Of a DNA stretch of 36,835 nucleotides, positions 1-7,618 are shown piece by piece (the first letter of the stretch is position 1; each line of letters begins with the position of its first letter). Where the stretch lies: assembly GCA_903870815.1 (NCBI GenBank), contig CAIQEI010000049.1, positions 1 to 36,835 of the forward strand, in the 5' to 3' direction. The position numbers were made by a program, and so were the translations under genes. The notes beneath the pieces were generated by a model. It was not told the origin of the DNA. It saw nothing but the letters and a program-made list of their open reading frames with translations, and ran no database searches. Source of the DNA: an uncultured Verrucomicrobia subdivision 3 bacterium (GTDB taxonomy: Bacteria; Verrucomicrobiota; Verrucomicrobiia; Limisphaerales; UBA11358).

Positions 1-499
1 GAAAAACGCCGAAAGGCGGACAAAAGGAGCGGACGCATCGGGAAGAACACGGGAACTCGGCAGGTTCCGTGAAAAACTTCCAAGCGCCGGCGATGTTAAA
101 AACGACACCGCTGGACTGTGAGATAAAAGGCAACTTGAGAGAGAAGAGGCGAGACCCGTGGCCCCGGGCGAACGCACCGTCAAAAACGGTGGCTGACCCG
201 GAGCCAGTGGTCAAGACGCGAACGAAATCGCAGGCGTGTCTTGACCTGGTTTGCAGGCCGGTGGCGCAACCACCAGCCGAAGCGAGCTGAAAAGCCTCAC
301 TCGAAATCCAACCGCCGCAAGGCGGTGGACGGCCCTGCTACGAGGCCGATAACTCCGCTTGCCGTGGAGAATGGCGTCGGGAAGCCGGCAGCCCCGCAAG
401 GGCGCGCCTAATGCTGGCTCGGGAAAGAGAGAGTGGCGAACTCCCATCCCCCATTTGTCCCGGTTCGACCGCAAGGTCGGGCCGGGACTTATTGTTTTT
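1..499 (+). ncRNA. Candidate structured RNA (3' part; 5' end outside window)
   Basis: No reading frame here looks like protein, but hairpins are dense. Visible stems: 7-18 (CGCC, GAAA loop), 48-71, 87-114 (one G-U pair and one mismatch), 175-191, 204-249 (about 12 bp, GGTCAAGAC with GTCTTGACC), 256-278 (CGCAA loop), 312-325 (GCAA loop), 373-408 with an inner GCCC/GGGC hairpin, and 458-487 (13 bp, GCAA loop). The GNRA-type loops read as such only on the plus strand, and the last stem is followed by a T-rich run, so a plus-strand transcript is favoured. I compared it from memory with RNase P RNA, tmRNA, SRP RNA and group II intron domain V and found none of their conserved cores. The identity is unknown, and a degraded mobile element is possible. 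Confidence 0.38.
458..499 (+). terminator. Terminator-like hairpin ending the structured region
   Basis: TCCCGGTTCGACC (458-470) pairs with GGTCGGGCCGGGA (475-487) across a GCAA tetraloop, giving 13 continuous pairs with two G-U wobbles. The T-rich CTTATTGTTTTTA follows. It lies about 185 bases before cysK and would end any transcript coming from the left edge. Confidence 0.5.
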
Positions 500-683
500 A
501 TGGCCGGGGAAACATTCAAAGCCTAACTCCGAATCAAAGCCGGCGTTCGAAATGCGATTCCTTAAAGGTTCGGCGGGGAAGGTTGAAGGTTCAAGTTTTC
601 CCAATTGATTTAATCCTTGCCCGGGAACATCTTTTCGCCAAGATTTCTGAACGCGAAACTGAATCATTTAATCAAATAAAATT

Positions 684-1667
684 ATGGGACGCATTTATAA
701 CAACATCATTGAAACCGTCGGCCGCACGCCGCTGGTCAAATTGAACAAGGTCACCGCCGGCGTGGACGCCAACATCCTGCTCAAGTGCGAATTCTTTAAT
801 CCGCTCGGCAGCGTCAAAGACCGCATTGGCATGGCGATGATTGAAGCCGCCGAAAAGAGTGGCGCGCTGAAGAAAGACACCGTCATCATCGAGCCGACCA
901 GCGGCAACACCGGCATCGCGCTCGCCTTTGTCGCGGCCGCCAAGGGCTACAAGCTCATTCTCACGATGCCCGAAACGATGTCGCTCGAACGCCGCACGCT
1001 GTTGGCGATGCTCGGCGCGAAACTGGTTTTGACGCCCGGTGCGGAAGGCATGAAGGGCGCGATCGCCCGTGCCGAGGCGCTGGCGAAAGAGACACCGAAC
1101 TCCTGGATCCCGCAGCAGTTTGAAAACCCGGCCAACCCGGCCATCCATTCCAAGACCACGGCCGTGGAGATTTGGGAGGACACCGATGGCAAGGTGGACA
1201 TTCTGATTTCCGCCGTGGGCACCGGCGGTACCATCACCGGCGTCACCGAAGCCCTCAAGCCGAAGAAACCGTCGTTTCAGGCCATCGCAGTGGAGCCGAA
1301 GGATTCGCCGGTCATTTCCCAGACGCTCGCCGGTCAGCCGGTCAAGCCCGGCCCGCACAAGATTCAGGGCACCGGCGCGGGTTTTGTACCGAAGAATCTG
1401 CATTTGAAAGACAGCGCCGGCAATCCGCAGATCGTCGAATGCGTTCAGGTTTCCAATGATGATGCGTTTGCGATGGCGCGCCGGCTGGCGAAGGAAGAGG
1501 GCATCCTCGTCGGCATCTCGACGGGCGCGAATGTCATTGCCGCCATCGAAGTGGCCAAGCGTCCGGAAAACAAGGGCAAGACCATCGTGACGATCGCCTG
1601 CTCGACCGGCGAACGCTATTTGAGCACCGCGCTCGCCGCCGAGGCCCGCGCCGAAGTGGGCGGTTGA
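684..1667 (+). CDS. cysK: Cysteine synthase A (O-acetylserine sulfhydrylase)
   Basis: A PLP enzyme that makes L-cysteine from O-acetylserine and sulfide in the cytoplasm. The 327-residue length is normal for CysK. The PLP lysine is K45 in SVKDRIG, the substrate loop TSGNTG is at 72-77, and the phosphate-binding GTGGT is at 179-183. Near the C-terminus a Ser/Thr-Gly-Glu-Arg-Tyr segment at about 308-312 contacts the pyridine ring in this family. The ATG at 684 is the natural start because homologues begin a few residues before the TVGRTPLV block. No good Shine-Dalgarno is visible. The gene stands alone, with a long leader upstream and a strong terminator downstream. Cystathionine beta-synthase is less likely because there is no C-terminal CBS domain. 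Confidence 0.96.
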   Translation: MGRIYNNIIETVGRTPLVKLNKVTAGVDANILLKCEFFNPLGSVKDRIGMAMIEAAEKSGALKKDTVIIEPTSGNTGIALAFVAAAKGYKLILTMPETMSLERRTLLAMLGAKLVLTPGAEGMKGAIARAEALAKETPNSWIPQQFENPANPAIHSKTTAVEIWEDTDGKVDILISAVGTGGTITGVTEALKPKKPSFQAIAVEPKDSPVISQTLAGQPVKPGPHKIQGTGAGFVPKNLHLKDSAGNPQIVECVQVSNDDAFAMARRLAKEEGILVGISTGANVIAAIEVAKRPENKGKTIVTIACSTGERYLSTALAAEARAEVGG

Positions 1668-1690
1668 TTTTAGGGCCCTAGGCATATCCG

Positions 1691-1727
1691 AAAACCGCCC
1701 GCAGTTTCTGCTGCGGGCGGTTTTTTA
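1691..1727 (+). terminator. Intrinsic terminator of cysK
   Basis: AAAACCGCCCGCAG (1691-1704) and CTGCGGGCGGTTTT (1711-1724) form a perfect 14-bp stem around a 6-base loop, followed by a T run. It starts 23 bases after the cysK stop and separates cysK from rho. Confidence 0.95.
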
Positions 1728-1990
1728 GTTGGGCCAAGGCGCGATACTGCAGTTGTTACTGGGGGCTATGATCGGTCGCCGCGTGGCGGCTTCGGTTGGG
1801 CGTGATTTAATTCTGCGTTCACCGGTGTCAGCTGCGGCTAAAAATAATTATTGCATTTCGAGGCATTTGCCCGTAATTAAGGGACCGTCGAAGGTTCAGG
1901 TGGCGGCTTCTGGTGCCGCTGACATTTTCCAAAGTTCACTTTTCCAACAATTTTTCGGAAGGGTTTCAGCCTTCGGCCACAACATTTTTT
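1728..1990 (+). other. Leader region of rho
   Basis: A 263-base gap between the cysK terminator and the chosen rho start. It contains an A/T-rich block at about 1838-1880 that could hold a promoter (TTGCAT at 1851 and TAATTA at 1874 are 17 bases apart, but the second is a poor -10). A GGAAGG at about 1968 is too far from the rho ATG to be its ribosome-binding site. The rho frame stays open back to an ATG at 1913, but those 26 extra residues do not look like Rho. Confidence 0.3.
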
Positions 1991-3136
1991 ATGAGCGAAA
2001 CACAGGCGAACGGCGACAAGCCGAATTCCAACTACGGGGCCGGCTTTCTCGAAATCTCCGAGAAGGGCTTCGGTTTCCTGCGTACGGCGCAGAACCATTT
2101 TCATCCCAAGCCCACGGACATTTTCGTGACGCCGGACACCATCCGCCGCAGCTTCCTGCGCGAGGGTAGCTTCGTCGAGGGCGCCACCCAGCCGCCGCAT
2201 CGCGGCACCAGCCCGCAGCTCAAGACGGTGGACAAGGTCAACGACATGGCGTTCCAGGATTACACCAAGGCTGTGCGCTTTGAGAACCTGACGAGCATCG
2301 ACCCCATCGAGAAATTCAAGCTTGAGACCACGCCGGAACTCATCGAGACGCGCGTCATCGACCTCGTCACGCCCATCGGCAAAGGCACGCGCGGCATCAT
2401 CGTTGCGCCGCCGCGGACGGGCAAGACCACCATCCTCAAGCAGATTTGCAACGCCATCACCACCAACCATCCGGAAGTCCACGCGATGGTGCTGTTGATT
2501 GACGAGCGCCCGGAGGAAGTCACCGATTTCCAGCGCTCGGTGTCAGCCGAGGTCGTGGCGTCCTCCAACGACATGGATCTGGACACGCACGTCCGCCTCT
2601 CGCGCTTCATGATCGAGCGCTGCCGGCGCATCGTGGAATCCGGCAAGGACGTCTTCGTGCTGCTCGACTCGCTCACCCGCGTGGCCCGCGCCTACAACAG
2701 CGTGCACAGCGGCAGCGGTCGCACGATGTCCGGCGGCGTGGACGCCCGCGCGCTGGAAATCCCGCGCAAGATGTTCGCTTCCGCCCGCAAAATTGAAGGC
2801 GGCGGCTCACTGACCATTATCGCCACGGCGCTGGTGGACACCGGCTCCCGCATGGATGAGCTGATCTTCCAGGAATTCAAGGGCACCGGCAACATGGAGC
2901 TGATCCTCGATCGCAAGCTATCTGACCGCCGCCTGTATCCCGCGCTCGACATTCCGAAGTCCGGGACGCGCAAGGAGGAAAAGCTGTTCCCTGCGAAAAA
3001 CCTTGAGGCCATCCGCAAGCTCCGCCGCACGATGGTGGACTTGAACCCCATTGAGGCGATGGAAACGCTCACCGCCGCGCTCAAGAAATTCAAGACGAAC
3101 GACGAGTTCCTGGCGAAGATGGAAAAAGGTTCGTGA
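1991..3136 (+). CDS. rho: Transcription termination factor Rho
   Basis: A hexameric RNA-dependent ATPase that ends transcription by translocating along nascent RNA. Starting at ATG 1991 gives 381 residues; the family has about 420, so the N-terminal domain is short. The cold-shock-like RNA-binding fold is at about 18-70. The Walker A motif APPRTGKTT is at 139-147, the catalytic glutamate lies in DERPEEV (171-177), Walker B VFVLLD is at 221-226, and the Q- and R-loop region runs through SGRTMSGGVDARALEIP and TALVDTGSRMDE. The start at 1991 is preferred over 1913 because the family-like sequence begins just after it. The WYL regulator starts 34 bases downstream and may be cotranscribed. Confidence 0.96.
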   Translation: MSETQANGDKPNSNYGAGFLEISEKGFGFLRTAQNHFHPKPTDIFVTPDTIRRSFLREGSFVEGATQPPHRGTSPQLKTVDKVNDMAFQDYTKAVRFENLTSIDPIEKFKLETTPELIETRVIDLVTPIGKGTRGIIVAPPRTGKTTILKQICNAITTNHPEVHAMVLLIDERPEEVTDFQRSVSAEVVASSNDMDLDTHVRLSRFMIERCRRIVESGKDVFVLLDSLTRVARAYNSVHSGSGRTMSGGVDARALEIPRKMFASARKIEGGGSLTIIATALVDTGSRMDELIFQEFKGTGNMELILDRKLSDRRLYPALDIPKSGTRKEEKLFPAKNLEAIRKLRRTMVDLNPIEAMETLTAALKKFKTNDEFLAKMEKGS

Positions 3137-3169
3137 TTCGCCGGGGGTTGGATCGTTAAATCGGATTCC

Positions 3170-4165
3170 ATGCCACGATTCAACGATTCAACGAAATCCG
3201 ACTTTCCCCACGCTCGTCCGCCGCTGGAGCGGATGCTCCGGATTCACCAGACCCTTCAGGCCGGAGGCTATCCCAATGCCAGCCAGCTGGCGCGCGAGGC
3301 CGAGGTTTCCACCAAGACCATCCACCGCGACATTGAGTTCATGCGCGACCGCCTGAACCTCCCGATTGAATTCGCGTCCAGCAACAACGGCTATTATTAC
3401 ACCGGCGAAGTCAGCGCGTTTCCCACGATGCAGATCACCGAGGGCGAGATCTTCGCGCTCGTCGTCGCCGAAAAGGCGCTCCAGCAGTATCGCGGCACCA
3501 GCTTTGAGAAGCCGCTCCTCTCCGCCATCCGCAAGATGGAGCAGGCGCTGCCCGACACGATCTCGCTGAACCTCGCCGACATCGAACGCACCATCTCCTT
3601 CCGCACGCGCGCCGAGCCGATTTTGAACCTGGAGATTTTTGATGCCCTCGCCAGAGCCGTCGCGCAGCGCCAGCAGCTTGAATTGCATTACCGCAAACCC
3701 GGCCACCCCGCCGAAAAGCGTCTCGTGGACGCGTATCACCTGGCGAACATCAATGGCGAATGGTATCTCTTTGCCTACGACCATGCGCGCAAGGCTCTGC
3801 GAACCTTCGTGCCCGCGCGCATCCAGTCCGTCAAGTCCACGGGTAAAACCTTCGAGCGCGCCAAAAAATTCTCGCTGGAGAAACGCCTGCGCGACAGTTT
3901 TGGCGTCCACGCCGGCGAAGGTGAATTTGAAGTGGTCATCCGCTTTACGCCGCGCGCCGCCGACTACATCCGTGAAAAGAAATGGCACGCCTCGCAGGCG
4001 CTGCGCGACTTGAAGGGCGGGGGAGCCGAACTGCGGATGAGGCTGTCCAGCCTGGCTGAAGTGCAGCGCTGGGTCTTGAGCTGGGGCGGCGATGCGAAAG
4101 TTTTGAAACCGCGCGAACTGGTGGAATCCGTCCGCGGTGCCGCGCAACGAATCCTCGAGTCATAA
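3170..4165 (+). CDS. WYL-domain transcriptional regulator
   Basis: A predicted DNA-binding regulator of 331 residues. An N-terminal winged helix-turn-helix of the DeoR/HTH_11 kind is at about 18-75. The WYL domain follows at about 150-225, with the literal Trp-Tyr-Leu at 198-200 and the conserved Arg-Thr-Phe and Pro-Ala-Arg-Ile stretch after it. The C-terminal WCX region is at about 240-325. WYL domains are ligand-sensing modules in bacterial regulators, often linked to DNA damage or defence, but no target is evident here. It follows rho by 34 bases on the same strand and meets the tgt group convergently, so no regulated partner can be named. Confidence 0.88.
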   Translation: MPRFNDSTKSDFPHARPPLERMLRIHQTLQAGGYPNASQLAREAEVSTKTIHRDIEFMRDRLNLPIEFASSNNGYYYTGEVSAFPTMQITEGEIFALVVAEKALQQYRGTSFEKPLLSAIRKMEQALPDTISLNLADIERTISFRTRAEPILNLEIFDALARAVAQRQQLELHYRKPGHPAEKRLVDAYHLANINGEWYLFAYDHARKALRTFVPARIQSVKSTGKTFERAKKFSLEKRLRDSFGVHAGEGEFEVVIRFTPRAADYIREKKWHASQALRDLKGGGAELRMRLSSLAEVQRWVLSWGGDAKVLKPRELVESVRGAAQRILES

Positions 4166-4387
4166 CTTGTTACCCGCCGGGTGTGTCGCCTCTGACAATT
4201 CTCGGCAGCAAACCGGGCCTCTTTCGTCTAGCGGAAGATTGCGCGCCTGCGGAATGTGAACTTCCACGAACTCCACCCGTGTCCGCACATGAATGACCGG
4301 CGCCGTTGGCTGCGCCGCGAGAATGGTTGCAGTTGGACCGGCGTGGTGGTTTTGGTGGCGGCAAATCCAGCGCGTCCACTTCCTCAA
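4160..4387 (-). pseudogene. Rhodanese-domain remnant
   Basis: A 75-codon minus-strand frame directly after tgt. Its middle, VIHVRTRVEFVEVHIPQARN followed by LPLDE, matches the first beta-alpha-beta unit of a rhodanese (usual pattern DVRxxxEFxxGHIPGARNxPL). The sequence then runs into unrelated residues and stops. The second half of the domain, with the active-site CxxxxR loop, is missing. There is no good start: only a TTG at 4387 touching the tgt stop. It is probably the decayed remains of a sulfurtransferase gene once cotranscribed behind tgt. A chance match is possible, but the similarity runs over about 25 residues. Confidence 0.5.
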
Positions 4388-5526
4388 CCGACTGTAGCCG
4401 GCTTGCGGCCGGCCAGCACCTTGCGCGAAGGTGTGAACCCGGCGATGAATTCCCGGTAGTATTCCGCGAATGTCCCCGCGGCGAGATGCGCCCGGGCATC
4501 GGCCATCGTTTTCAGATACATGTGCGAGTTGTGAACGCTCAACATGCGCAGGCCGAGAATTTCATTCACGTTCAGCAGATGCCGCAGATAGGCGCGCGTG
4601 AAGCGCTGGCAGGCGAAGCAGTTGCAGCCATCCTCAATCGGCCGGAAATCAGCCTTGAACTGGCCGCCCTTGATGCCGATGGCGCCGCGCCGGGTGTAGG
4701 CGGTGCCGTTGCGCGCGACGCGGGTGGGCAGCACGCAATCGAACATGTCCACGCCGCGGGCGATGAGCTCGAGCATTTGCGCGGGCGTACCCAGACCCAT
4801 CGCGTAGCGCGCCTTGTGCGCGGGCAGATGCGGCACGGTGAATTCGATGGCCTGCAACATCTCCGGCTCCGGTTCGCCGACGCTCACGCCACCGATGGCG
4901 TAGCCGTCAAAATCCATCGGCACAATCGCCTTGGCGCATTCCTCGCGCAGCGCGGCGTTGTTGCCGCCCTGGACGATGCCGAAAACCTTCTGGCCATCGG
5001 CGCGCGGCTGTTCGCGGCATTCGCGGGCCCAGCGGATGGTGCGCTCGACGGCATGGCGCTGCTCCTTTGCGGGCGCATCGTGTGGCGGGCATTCGTCGAA
5101 CACCATGGCAATGTCCGAGCCAAGCACGCGCTGGATTTCCATGGATTCCTTCGGGCCGATGAACAGCAAGGAGCCGTCAAGATGCGAACGGAACTCAACG
5201 CCATGCGCCTTGATCTTGCGGATTTTGGCGAGGCTGAAAACCTGGAAACCGCCGCTGTCGGTCAGGATCGGCATCGGCCAGTTCATGAACTGATGCAGGC
5301 CGCCGGCGGCGCGGATGATGTCCAGGCCGGGCCGGATATTGAGATGGTAGGTGTTGCCGAGGATGATCTGCGTGCCCATCTCGACCAGTTCGCGGGGGTC
5401 GAGCGCCTTGACGCTGGCCTGCGTGCCAACCGGCATGTACACCGGCGTGTCCACGACGCCGTGTGCGGTGGTCAATTTGCCGAGACGCGCTTTGGTCGCC
5501 GGGTCGGTTTTGAGGAGTTCAAACAT
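4384..5526 (-). CDS. tgt: Queuine tRNA-ribosyltransferase (TGT)
   Basis: Exchanges guanine-34 for the queuosine precursor preQ1 in tRNAs with GUN anticodons. The 380-residue length fits bacterial TGT. The general-acid/substrate loop DSGGFQ has D90. The nucleophile is D263 in MFDCVLPTR. The zinc site is C301, C303, C306 and H332. The ATG at 5526 aligns with family starts. It lies 30 bases behind the ACT-domain gene on the same strand and is probably the third gene of a small operon. The yajC-secD genes that often follow tgt are absent; a rhodanese remnant is there instead. Confidence 0.97.
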   Translation of the reverse strand: MFELLKTDPATKARLGKLTTAHGVVDTPVYMPVGTQASVKALDPRELVEMGTQIILGNTYHLNIRPGLDIIRAAGGLHQFMNWPMPILTDSGGFQVFSLAKIRKIKAHGVEFRSHLDGSLLFIGPKESMEIQRVLGSDIAMVFDECPPHDAPAKEQRHAVERTIRWARECREQPRADGQKVFGIVQGGNNAALREECAKAIVPMDFDGYAIGGVSVGEPEPEMLQAIEFTVPHLPAHKARYAMGLGTPAQMLELIARGVDMFDCVLPTRVARNGTAYTRRGAIGIKGGQFKADFRPIEDGCNCFACQRFTRAYLRHLLNVNEILGLRMLSVHNSHMYLKTMADARAHLAAGTFAEYYREFIAGFTPSRKVLAGRKPATVG

Positions 5527-5556
5527 CGCGCGAGGTGAGATTGAAAAGCGCGGAAT

Positions 5557-6087
5557 TTATTTGCCGGAAATTTCGGCAAAAGAAACATCCACCAGCAAAT
5601 CGGCGGCGATTTTTTCCAAATCCGTCTTCAGCGCGGCCAGATCGCAGTGGTCAGGCAACCGCAAACGCGCGACCGCCTTGAACAGGATTTCGCCGGACAT
5701 CGGCGCGCTGACAACTTCGCTGGAAAATTCCTCAACGTTCACGCCGGCCCGGGCGAGCGCACTGGTAATTTCACGGACGATGCCCGGACGGTCGCTGCCG
5801 ACGATTTCCAATTTGGTTTGTTTGCCGGAAGCTTTCGCCGCAGCGGCAGCATCATCGCGGACGAGGATTTGCAGGCCGTTCGCCTGAAGTTTTTGGAGGG
5901 CGACCAGCAGCGCTGGTTTTTTCTCCGCCGGGATTTCGATGCGCAGGATACCGGCAAATTCCCCGCCGAGCCGGCACATCCGGCTTTCCAGCCAGTTGCC
6001 GCCGTGATCGGCCACGGCCCGGGCAACCGCTTCGACCAGACCGGTCCGGTCCGGTCCGATAATGGTCATGGCCAGGGGGATTGGCAT
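5557..6087 (-). CDS. Tandem ACT-domain protein (GcvR-like)
   Basis: A 176-residue protein made almost entirely of two ACT domains, at about 5-75 and 91-170. Each opens with the typical segment (IIGPDRTGLVEAVA and IVGSDRPGIVREIT). The arrangement matches the GcvR group, in which paired ACT domains sense glycine or other amino acids and act through protein contacts; no DNA-binding domain is present. The start is ATG 6087, 8 bases after the upstream DUF1232-like gene, and tgt follows 30 bases later. An amino-acid-responsive regulatory role is inferred from the fold only, and the partner is not visible. Confidence 0.83.
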   Translation of the reverse strand: MPIPLAMTIIGPDRTGLVEAVARAVADHGGNWLESRMCRLGGEFAGILRIEIPAEKKPALLVALQKLQANGLQILVRDDAAAAAKASGKQTKLEIVGSDRPGIVREITSALARAGVNVEEFSSEVVSAPMSGEILFKAVARLRLPDHCDLAALKTDLEKIAADLLVDVSFAEISGK

Positions 6088-6095
6088 GGAAAGGC

Positions 6096-6500
6096 TTAGG
6101 CCAGACTGGTGATCTGCCGCCAGTCCACGCCCTGCTTGCCGGCATAGATGGCAAAGGCCTGCTCGTTCTGGATCAATACGGCGCGGACGACGCTGGAGTC
6201 ATCCGCCCGGCCCAGTTCCAGAATGCCTTCAGGAATGATGCCCATTTTCTTGTGCGCATAAAGAAGTGCGAACACGGCCTGCGCGATGGCGACAAAGGGC
6301 AGTTCCTTGTAGGCGCCCTCGACGGCGTCCTCAACGGCGTCGGCGAGAAATTCAAGCTGGTCCACCAAGTGCGGAAACTTCGGCGCGTTGATCTGCGTGA
6401 ACTCGAGTTTCCATTGCGGCAGATGGCGCAAAACATTCTCCGCGACGGACGGCGTGATGGAGGTCGCCCCCCGGTTGACGAATTTGGCGATTTCGGACAT
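6096..6500 (-). CDS. DUF1232 (YkvA-like) family protein
   Basis: A 134-residue protein whose C-terminal half resembles the DUF1232/YkvA signature. The family usually shows a Y-x-x-x-P-x-D-x-I-P-D run, then a G-x-x-D-D-x-x-V pattern. Here the corresponding segment is YAHKKMGIIPEGILELGRAD followed by DSSVV, so the Pro-x-Asp part is changed but IPE and the DD-like turn are kept. There is no signal peptide and at best one weak hydrophobic helix (about 70-85). It is the first gene of a minus-strand group with the ACT protein and tgt. It diverges from argB across 157 bases. The function is unknown. Confidence 0.6.
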   Translation of the reverse strand: MSEIAKFVNRGATSITPSVAENVLRHLPQWKLEFTQINAPKFPHLVDQLEFLADAVEDAVEGAYKELPFVAIAQAVFALLYAHKKMGIIPEGILELGRADDSSVVRAVLIQNEQAFAIYAGKQGVDWRQITSLA

Positions 6501-6657
6501 GCCGGCAATCTAGTGAATGCCGCGCCCGGGCAAAAGGCAAATATGTCAGGCCAGATCCGCGCACGACGGTTGGGCCAGGCCAAGGTTATTGAGTCATTCT
6601 GCCCTGAGCCCAAACAATTCTTTTCACAACGCGCCCGGCAACTGTTAAAAATTCCGC

Positions 6658-7539
6658 GTGCAAGATCTGATTTCCAAAGCCGCCACGCTCCTCGAGGCGC
6701 TGCCCTATATCCAGAAATTCAGCGGCGAGACGTTCGTCGTGAAATACGGCGGCAGCTTCATGGATTCGCCGGACGACAGCGTCCGCACGAGCGTGGCGCG
6801 CGACATTGTTTTTCTGGAAGCCGTTGAGATCAATCCCGTCGTCGTCCACGGCGGCGGCAAGGCCATCACCCGCGCGATGGAAAAAGCGGGGTTGAAAGCC
6901 GATTTCATCCAAGGCCAGCGCGTCACCGACGAAGCCACCGCGAAAATTGTCGATGAGGTTTTATCCCGCGAAATCAATCCCGAGGTGGTCAAAACCATCA
7001 ATGCGCTGGGCGGCCAGGCCATCGGATTTGCCGGGCCGGACATTTTTAAATGCAAAAAACTATTCCTCGAAGACAAAGACCATCCCGGCCAGAAGATTGA
7101 TATTGGCTACGTCGGTGAAGTGATCGAGGTGAACGTCGCGCCATTGAAGGAATGCATCTGGTGCGGTCACACGCCGGTCATCAGTCCGACCGCGCGCGGC
7201 GAAGACGGCAAAATATACAACTGCAATGCCGACGTCGCTGCCGCCATGTGCGCCATCGCGCTTAACGCCAAACGGCTCGTTTTTATGAGCGACGTGCCCG
7301 GTTTGATGCGCGATCCGAAAGATGTTTCCACCGTGATCGCGCATTTGCAGACCGGCGAGGTGCCCGCACTCAAGGCCGCCGGCATCGTGGACAAGGGCAT
7401 GATTCCGAAAGTGGACAGCGCCGTCGCCGCAATCAAATCCGGCGTGGAAAAAGTCTCCTTCGTGGACGGCCGCACGCCGCACGCCGTCATGCTGGAAATC
7501 TTCACGGACCGGGGCGTCGGCACCGAAGTAGTCTTGTGA
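6658..7539 (+). CDS. argB: Acetylglutamate kinase
   Basis: Phosphorylates N-acetyl-L-glutamate, the second step of arginine synthesis. It has 293 residues from a GTG start at 6658. The phosphate-binding lysine is K29 in KYGG, the second glycine loop HGGGK is at 64-68, and the nucleotide-binding region includes NADVAAA and the later KGMIPKV motif. About 25 residues precede the first strand. In arginine-inhibited hexameric enzymes this position holds the interlacing N-terminal helix, so feedback inhibition is likely (inference). It is the first gene of the cluster argB-argD-glycosylase-argF, and a short heptamer repeat begins inside its stop codon. Confidence 0.96.
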   Translation: MQDLISKAATLLEALPYIQKFSGETFVVKYGGSFMDSPDDSVRTSVARDIVFLEAVEINPVVVHGGGKAITRAMEKAGLKADFIQGQRVTDEATAKIVDEVLSREINPEVVKTINALGGQAIGFAGPDIFKCKKLFLEDKDHPGQKIDIGYVGEVIEVNVAPLKECIWCGHTPVISPTARGEDGKIYNCNADVAAAMCAIALNAKRLVFMSDVPGLMRDPKDVSTVIAHLQTGEVPALKAAGIVDKGMIPKVDSAVAAIKSGVEKVSFVDGRTPHAVMLEIFTDRGVGTEVVL

Positions 7540-7565
7540 TTTCCGATTTCCGATTTACGATTTAC
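7538..7565. repeat. Four tandem heptamers (GATTTMC)
   Basis: GATTTCC, GATTTCC, GATTTAC and GATTTAC lie head to tail. The first overlaps the argB stop codon. It is a short intergenic tandem repeat between argB and argD. Confidence 0.75.
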
Positions 7566-7573
7566 GCGCGACT

Positions 7574-7600
7574 TCCGAGGTTCCAATCACCTCGGATTTT
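7574..7600 (+). terminator. Weak intrinsic terminator or attenuating hairpin between argB and argD
   Basis: TCCGAGG (7574-7580) and CCTCGGA (7590-7596) pair around a 9-base loop, followed by TTTT. The stem is short and the T run brief, so partial read-through into argD, 19 bases later, is likely. Confidence 0.4.
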
Positions 7601-7618
7601 GTAAATTCAATACCGCAA

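Noticed and set aside
69-744. Several 65-109 codon frames on both strands upstream of cysK
   Set aside because: They overlap one another, are Arg/Pro/Ser-rich without domain character, and coincide with hairpin-rich sequence; one runs into cysK out of frame.
672-1685. A 337-codon minus-strand frame opposite cysK
   Set aside because: It is the antisense shadow of a clearly conserved gene, with Arg/His/Gly-rich composition typical of such shadows in GC-rich DNA. The same reasoning removes the long frames opposite tgt, the WYL gene, the DegT gene, carB and GH3.
4217-4290. tRNA-like stretch TTTCGTCTAGCGGAAGATTG resembling a tRNA D-arm region
   Set aside because: No T-arm consensus (GGTTCGAATCC type) and no matching acceptor stem follow within tRNA length; it overlaps the rhodanese remnant.
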